The notes under the pieces were generated by a model, which worked only from the letters and a program-made list of their open reading frames with translations, made no database searches and was not told the origin of the DNA. A DNA stretch of 24,754 nucleotides from a virus: IMG/VR virus record IMGVR_UViG_3300025325_000134, positions 1 to 24,754 of that record; one strand, given 5' to 3'. How positions within the stretch are numbered: position 1 is the stretch's first letter; each line of letters begins with the position of its first letter. Shown here piece by piece: positions 21,489-24,754 of this stretch. A program made the position numbers and the translations under genes.

Positions 21489-22033
21489 TCCGTCCGCATT
21501 TGGAGCGCCAACCGCGTCGCCCGCGCCCCGACCTGACTCGCCCAGTCGCTGTCGAGCATGTCCCGGGCTGCCTGCTCGTAGTCGGCCGACTCCAGGGCGG
21601 CGTAGAAACGCTCGAACGTGCGAAACCCAGCCAACCCGAGATTGAAGACCATGTTGAGGAGGACGCCCTGGCGGGCGGGAGAGAGCCCGGAAAACACCGG
21701 CAGGGTCCGGCAGGCTGTGTCGGCGGCCAAAAGATCGTCGGCGAGGATCTGCGAGATGGCCGCTTCGCTCAGGGCGCCGACCGTGAGGTTGTGCCCATAC
21801 CCCACGGTCCAGATGCCATTGGAATCTTGATACGGGCGCGTGCGGCGACCTTCGTCGCGTTTGAGCTGCTCCAGAATCGTCACGGTGTCTGCCCCGGCCA
21901 GGTTCCGAGGGTGCAGGGCCCCCGCCATATCGTCGATGTCCAGGTCAGAATCGGCCAGCGCGACTGGCGGTCCCGCCCCCCCGCTGGCCTGCCCCACGCC
22001 GCCTGTCGCCGTCGAATCGCCTGCACCCTCCAC
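21476..22033 (-). CDS. T4-type lysozyme, glycoside hydrolase 24 (up to 185 aa)
   Basis: Stop TAG 21476-21478. In the frame starting at GTG 22033 the catalytic triad is Glu61, Asp70 and Thr76, with the exact spacing of T4 lysozyme E11-D20-T26 ('KRDEGRRTRPYQDSNGIWTVGYGHN'). The rest includes 'ARQGVLLNMVFNLGLAGF' and the C-terminal 'ALQMRTDAWV'. It cleaves the MurNAc-GlcNAc bond in peptidoglycan for lysis. No signal peptide or SAR span is clear in this frame. The start is uncertain: GTG 22033 and ATG 21928 both lack ribosome sites, while a good GAGGAGG site leads into another frame. Confidence 0.85.
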   Translation of the reverse strand: MEGAGDSTATGGVGQASGGAGPPVALADSDLDIDDMAGALHPRNLAGADTVTILEQLKRDEGRRTRPYQDSNGIWTVGYGHNLTVGALSEAAISQILADDLLAADTACRTLPVFSGLSPARQGVLLNMVFNLGLAGFRTFERFYAALESADYEQAARDMLDSDWASQVGARATRLALQMRTDAWV

Positions 22034-22091
22034 CGATGAATCGCGCTCGCCAGTCGTGGATTGTTCATCGCCACCTCCTCAGAGACACCAA

Positions 22092-22108
22092 CCCCCGACC
22101 ACCGGGGG
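22092..22108. terminator. Short GC-rich hairpin after the methyltransferase
   Basis: Six-base arms CCCCCG (22092-22097) and CGGGGG (22103-22108) with a 5-base loop, beginning three bases past the methyltransferase stop. No T-run follows on the minus strand, so termination would be weak or Rho-assisted. It is the only obvious secondary structure in the methyltransferase-lysozyme gap. Confidence 0.35.
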
Positions 22109-22110
22109 CG

Positions 22111-23265
22111 TCATAGGGCCAATACTTCTTGCCGGAGCCGCTTCGCCGCGAGGTCCAGGTACTCGGCCTTGAGGTCGATGCCGATGGCGCGACGGTGGAG
22201 TTCCTTGGCGACGTAGCAGGTCGTCCCGCTGCCCACGAACGGATCGAGCACGATACCGCCGACGGGAGCGCCCGCCAGGATGCATGGCTTGATGAGGTCT
22301 GGTGGAAATGTAGCGAAGTGAGCCTCGGGGTACGGTTGCGTGGCGATCTCCCAGACGGTGCGGCGGTTGCGCTTGCCGCTATAGGTGCGAGGTCCTTCTG
22401 GATGAATCGTGTAGCCCTTCGGCATCGCTGCGTCCTGCCCGTCTTCGCTCCCGCTGAAATCGTATTTGTAGCGCCCCGCGTGCTCCGGCATCGCATCCTC
22501 GGCAATCGCGCCGCTGTCGTAGAAATACCGCGCCGACTTCGCCAGCAGTAAGAGGTACTCATGCGCCTTCGTCGGCCGATCCGTCACGCTCTCGGGCATC
22601 GGGTTGGGCTTCGCCCAGATGATGTCGGAGCGGAGATACCAGCCGTCGGCTTGGAGGGCGAAAGCGACGCGCCAGGGGATGCCCACGAGATTCTTGGGAG
22701 GCATCCCATTCTCAGCAGTCCATCGGCGAGAGACATTCGTCAACGCAGCCTCCCTTGCCATCTCCCCCGTCTTGCCATAGAGAACGCCGATAGTTTGACT
22801 GCCCTTGTTCGTGGCCTGTTCCCCGTCGTCAGGATTTCCGCCCTTACCAGAGCCAGTGTACGAGTCCCCTAGATTCAGCCAGAGCGTTCCGTCGTCCCGG
22901 AGCACGCGCCGTACCTCACGGAACACCGCGACGAGGTTGGCGACGTACTCCTCGGGCGTGGGTTCGAGGCCGAGCTGGGCGTCTATCCGGTGGGCGCCGC
23001 ACTTCCAGCACGTTAGACCCGAGAACCTGCCCGCGTGTTCGCGTTGGCCGGCGCTCGGTTTCTTTGTGGTCCCTGCCTCATCTGGTGGCCGATGGTCGCA
23101 CCCAGCTTCGCTCCCCTCCCACGTCGCCGTCCCGTAGTCCCGCAGGCCCCAGTACGGCGGGCTCGTGATGCAGGTCTGGACGACCTCGTCGGGCCACCCG
23201 CGCAGCACGGCCGCCGCATCGCCATGGTAGAGGGCCACCGCGCTGTCCTGGTAGTACGGCGTCAT
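22111..23265 (-). CDS. DNA methyltransferase, amino-group type (384 aa)
   Basis: Start ATG 23265 is chosen because it overlaps the TGA of the preceding gene (ATGA); a GTG start at 23292 is possible. TGA 22111-22113. Catalytic motif IV 'TSPPYWGLRDYG' is at residues 34-45, and the SAM-binding motif I 'DPFVGSGTT' is near residues 341-349, the beta-group order. A CWKCGAHR segment with an upstream CDHRPP may bind zinc. SPPY is found in both N4-cytosine and N6-adenine enzymes, so the base is not fixed. No cognate nuclease is next to it, so it is probably an orphan phage enzyme protecting DNA from host restriction. Confidence 0.9.
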   Translation of the reverse strand: MTPYYQDSAVALYHGDAAAVLRGWPDEVVQTCITSPPYWGLRDYGTATWEGSEAGCDHRPPDEAGTTKKPSAGQREHAGRFSGLTCWKCGAHRIDAQLGLEPTPEEYVANLVAVFREVRRVLRDDGTLWLNLGDSYTGSGKGGNPDDGEQATNKGSQTIGVLYGKTGEMAREAALTNVSRRWTAENGMPPKNLVGIPWRVAFALQADGWYLRSDIIWAKPNPMPESVTDRPTKAHEYLLLLAKSARYFYDSGAIAEDAMPEHAGRYKYDFSGSEDGQDAAMPKGYTIHPEGPRTYSGKRNRRTVWEIATQPYPEAHFATFPPDLIKPCILAGAPVGGIVLDPFVGSGTTCYVAKELHRRAIGIDLKAEYLDLAAKRLRQEVLAL

Positions 23266-23861
23266 CGCGCGCTCGGATCGTGCCGCCGCCACTGTTGCGA
23301 GGGGTGACTGAGTTTTGCTGTCGTGGCTTGGACGAGGGTTTTGATGTCTCGCTGTTCAAGCACAGCGTGCTCCGAGTCTTTGACTTTGTTTGGGGATGGG
23401 GATGGGGATGGGGGGCACTTCCCTGCCGTACCAGCAGGCCTAGCAGATGCTTGAGCACGTGCTAGTCCTCCTGCTTGACCAGCTTTCTGTTTCTTTTTAC
23501 GGGCTTCCGTCACTTCACGCCGCGATGGGTTGTACTCTAGGAAGTCGTGAATCCTGTACCAGCCCGCTTCCATTTCCTCGAAAAGGTTCACGCTGACAAG
23601 CGCGGCAACGAGCATGTCCACTGTCGGATGGCTAGCACCTGCTAGGAGTTCGCCATCGCCGTTGCTCCCAGCAGACAGATGCAGGCGCGTAAACGGCCAG
23701 AGGCGGTGGAGCGTGGGCAGATCAATCCGCCCGTCCGTCAGATAGCGCATCGAATAGCAGCAGGCCGAGAACCACAACCACCCGCAGAGGGGCGCGTACG
23801 AGGAGAGAGCAGACAGTTTCGGGTGATCGGGCGTGCTGTCATCAAAGCGGACCCACGGCAT
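23262..23861 (-). CDS. Phage replication-type protein, winged-helix-like N-terminus (199 aa)
   Basis: Start ATG 23861 has GGGGAG upstream; TGA 23262-23264 overlaps the methyltransferase start. The N-terminus 'MPWVRFDDSTPDHPKLSALSSYAPLCGWLWFS' then 'YLTDGRIDLPTLHRLW' resembles phage proteins with a replication-initiator-like winged-helix (the 'MPW-x-x-x-DD-x-x-x-DHPK' opening is familiar). The middle has 'LFEEMEAGWYRIHDFLEYNPSRREV'. The C-terminus is basic and low-complexity with a PPSPSPSPN run. A DNA-replication accessory role is inferred. Confidence 0.7.
   Translation of the reverse strand: MPWVRFDDSTPDHPKLSALSSYAPLCGWLWFSACCYSMRYLTDGRIDLPTLHRLWPFTRLHLSAGSNGDGELLAGASHPTVDMLVAALVSVNLFEEMEAGWYRIHDFLEYNPSRREVTEARKKKQKAGQAGGLARAQASARPAGTAGKCPPSPSPSPNKVKDSEHAVLEQRDIKTLVQATTAKLSHPSQQWRRHDPSAR
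23392..23415 (+). other. Perfect G-quadruplex-type repeat inside the replication-type gene
   Basis: On the plus strand (template strand of this gene) four G-runs of 4, 4, 4 and 6 are each separated by AT. This gives a near-ideal quadruplex sequence. It is a GGGGAT tandem and encodes the PSPSP run in the protein. The repeat could change length by slippage, altering the linker in steps of two residues. Confidence 0.55.
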
Positions 23862-24063
23862 CAGCGTCTCCCCGGTTGCCACGGGGTCGTGGTCCCCGGC
23901 CGAGGCCTCGAAGGGGCAACCCAGCCATTGCGGCTGGACCTCCGAGACCCCGGCGTTACCATATCCGAGGGACCTATCGTGCGGGTAGTCTAGCGTGTGA
24001 CGCGGCTCCCATCAACGGGAATGTCCCCCCGTGGCACAGCAGGGGATACAGGGCGGGGTCTGC

Positions 24064-24264
24064 TCACTGATCTACGGTGCAGACAGGGGCAATGACCGCC
24101 CGGGGAAACGCCCGCTCGATCCGCACCCGCACCCCCTCGCAGAGCGCGCGCTCCTCGAATCCCGAGACTCGCTGGAGCCGCCCGTAGGCCACGAGCGAGA
24201 AGCCCCAGGTCACCAGCAGCGCCCAGCAGAGGCCCTTCACTCTCGGCACTGCCTCATCCGACAT
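24064..24264 (-). CDS. Small membrane-anchored protein (66 aa)
   Basis: Start ATG 24264 overlaps the 3' end of the Acb2/Tad1-like gene by 11 bases; TGA 24064-24066. The longer frame to 24369 is Arg-rich and unlikely. After MSDEAVPRVKG a hydrophobic span (about residues 12-27, LCWALLVTWGFSLVAYG) is followed by a charged domain with two Cys. The gene precedes a 202-base gap. Function unknown; an envelope-associated accessory is plausible. Confidence 0.6.
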   Translation of the reverse strand: MSDEAVPRVKGLCWALLVTWGFSLVAYGRLQRVSGFEERALCEGVRVRIERAFPRAVIAPVCTVDQ

Positions 24265-24613
24265 GCGGCGTATTCGTGCCCTCGACCCCCTGCGCCTGCC
24301 GCTTCTGCGTCCGGTAGAGGAGCCAGAGCTTGGCTTCCTCCAACTTCGTGATTGCCAGGGCGTTCTCACGGCACTTGAACGGCCCCTTCTGGAACCCTTC
24401 CAACCGTTCCACGCACACGTCGATCACGTCCTCGATACTGCCTCCGTTGATCCCAACCTCCTGGAGCGGCCCCACCTGCCACTTGATCCTGAGCCATGGG
24501 TCCACCCCTGGCGACGTCCCGACATCGGGATTCGTCACATCGAACTTGCCCGAGGTCCACCGTTGCACTCTCCCCGGACTCCCATCCATCGCCACCTGCG
24601 CCTGCTCGTCCAT
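24254..24613 (-). CDS. Acb2/Tad1 hairpin-domain-like protein, possible anti-defence sponge (119 aa)
   Basis: Start ATG 24613 has AAGGAG about seven bases upstream; the longer frame to 24694 is not needed. TGA 24254-24256. The C-terminal half (about residues 60-105) has helix 1 'SIEDVIDVCVERLEGFQKGPF' followed by 'CRENALAITKLEEAKLWLLY', which matches the signature of the Acb2/Tad1 hairpin domain ('-REN/Q-x-LA-x-T-KLEEA-x-x-W-'). Acb2 sequesters cyclic nucleotides of CBASS; Tad1 sequesters Thoeris signals. The N-terminus (IKWQVGPLQEVGINGG) is an added domain seen in many phage homologues of unknown activity. Family is likely; activity is not shown. Confidence 0.75.
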   Translation of the reverse strand: MDEQAQVAMDGSPGRVQRWTSGKFDVTNPDVGTSPGVDPWLRIKWQVGPLQEVGINGGSIEDVIDVCVERLEGFQKGPFKCRENALAITKLEEAKLWLLYRTQKRQAQGVEGTNTPHVG

Positions 24614-24645
24614 GTCACGCTCCTTGTTTGGGTAGACCACCCTGG

Positions 24646-24754
24646 TTAGTCCCGGCACTGCCAGCACGGCCGGAGCCGCTTGTGGATCGGGCACCGTGCC
24701 GCCACCTCGACGCCCATCGGCGGGAGCGACCTCCGTGTGGGCCCCGGGTCAATC
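24646..24754 (-). CDS. C-terminal part of a Cys/His protein or 23-aa zinc-ribbon-like peptide (right edge)
   Basis: The frame ends at TAA 24646-24648 and is open to the window edge. An internal ATG at 24717 would give MGVEVAARCPIHKRLRPCWQ ending CRD, with CPxH and CxxC pairs typical of a small zinc knuckle. The upstream part continues beyond the window, so it may be the tail of a longer protein. It is 32 bases before the Acb2/Tad1-like gene. Function unknown. Confidence 0.5.
   Translation of the reverse strand, partial: IDPGPTRRSLPPMGVEVAARCPIHKRLRPCWQCRD

Noticed and set aside
23861-23962. 33-codon frame upstream of the replication-type gene, joined by TGATG
   Set aside because: Pro/Arg low-complexity product and no clear ribosome site; the 202-base gap 23862-24063 otherwise shows no supported gene or clear promoter.
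1-24754. Genome-wide reassignment of UGA to an amino acid
   Set aside because: UGA ends many genes here at ATGA or TGATG junctions (for example 8712, 10515, 12348, 20357, 23262), so it is a normal stop; the two interrupted frames must be explained locally.
1-24754. CRISPR arrays, tRNA, rRNA or insertion sequences
   Set aside because: No spaced direct repeats, cloverleaf or transposase frame with terminal inverted repeats was seen on either strand.

Overview
The window is a stretch of the late, structural half of a tailed double-stranded DNA phage or prophage (Caudoviricetes), visibly GC-rich. Almost every gene lies on the minus strand, so transcription runs from right to left. The only credible plus-strand genes are two HNH homing endonucleases. 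The host is probably Gram-negative: there is a phage lipoprotein with a clear lipobox, a single-span membrane partner and a T4-type lysozyme. The host cannot be named from this sequence. No integrase, tRNA, tape-measure, tail-tube or DNA polymerase gene is visible.

Layout in the direction of transcription. (1) 24754-22111, early/accessory: the end of a Cys/His-rich protein, a 119-aa protein with the signature of the Acb2/Tad1 hairpin domain (cyclic-nucleotide sponges against CBASS and Thoeris), a small membrane protein, a replication-type protein and a DNA methyltransferase. (2) 22033-18679, lysis and packaging start: a GH24 lysozyme with a complete E-D-T triad, a probable small terminase, then a chain of small overlapping membrane, lipoprotein and exported genes that ends in a secreted metzincin-like zinc protease. 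(3) 18619-15655: a structural-type protein, a 20-residue Lys-Pro peptide, a proline-rich protein, and the large terminase as two ORFs (ATPase and nuclease) separated by one in-frame UGA. (4) 15561-8228: small basic proteins and tail/fibre-like proteins, including a LamG lectin-like protein, with two plus-strand HNH genes inserted. (5) 8221-1: portal, scaffold candidate, decoration protein, major capsid, beta-helix-like protein, a DUF6496-like peptide and three adaptor/connector-like proteins, the last running off the left edge.

Genes are tightly packed, with many ATGA, TGATG and TAAATG junctions, which implies translational coupling. Together they would package DNA (TerS/TerL/portal), build the head, connect the tail, carry host-recognition proteins, lyse the cell and blunt host defence (methylation and a possible nucleotide sponge).

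The most unusual features are the UGA-split TerL, an HNH gene with an in-frame UGA before its C-terminal DNA-binding module, a structural gene whose expected start codon is AUC, leaderless-type promoter motifs directly before both HNH genes, a phage-encoded exported metalloprotease, and a 25-27 bp motif repeated in two intergenic regions.
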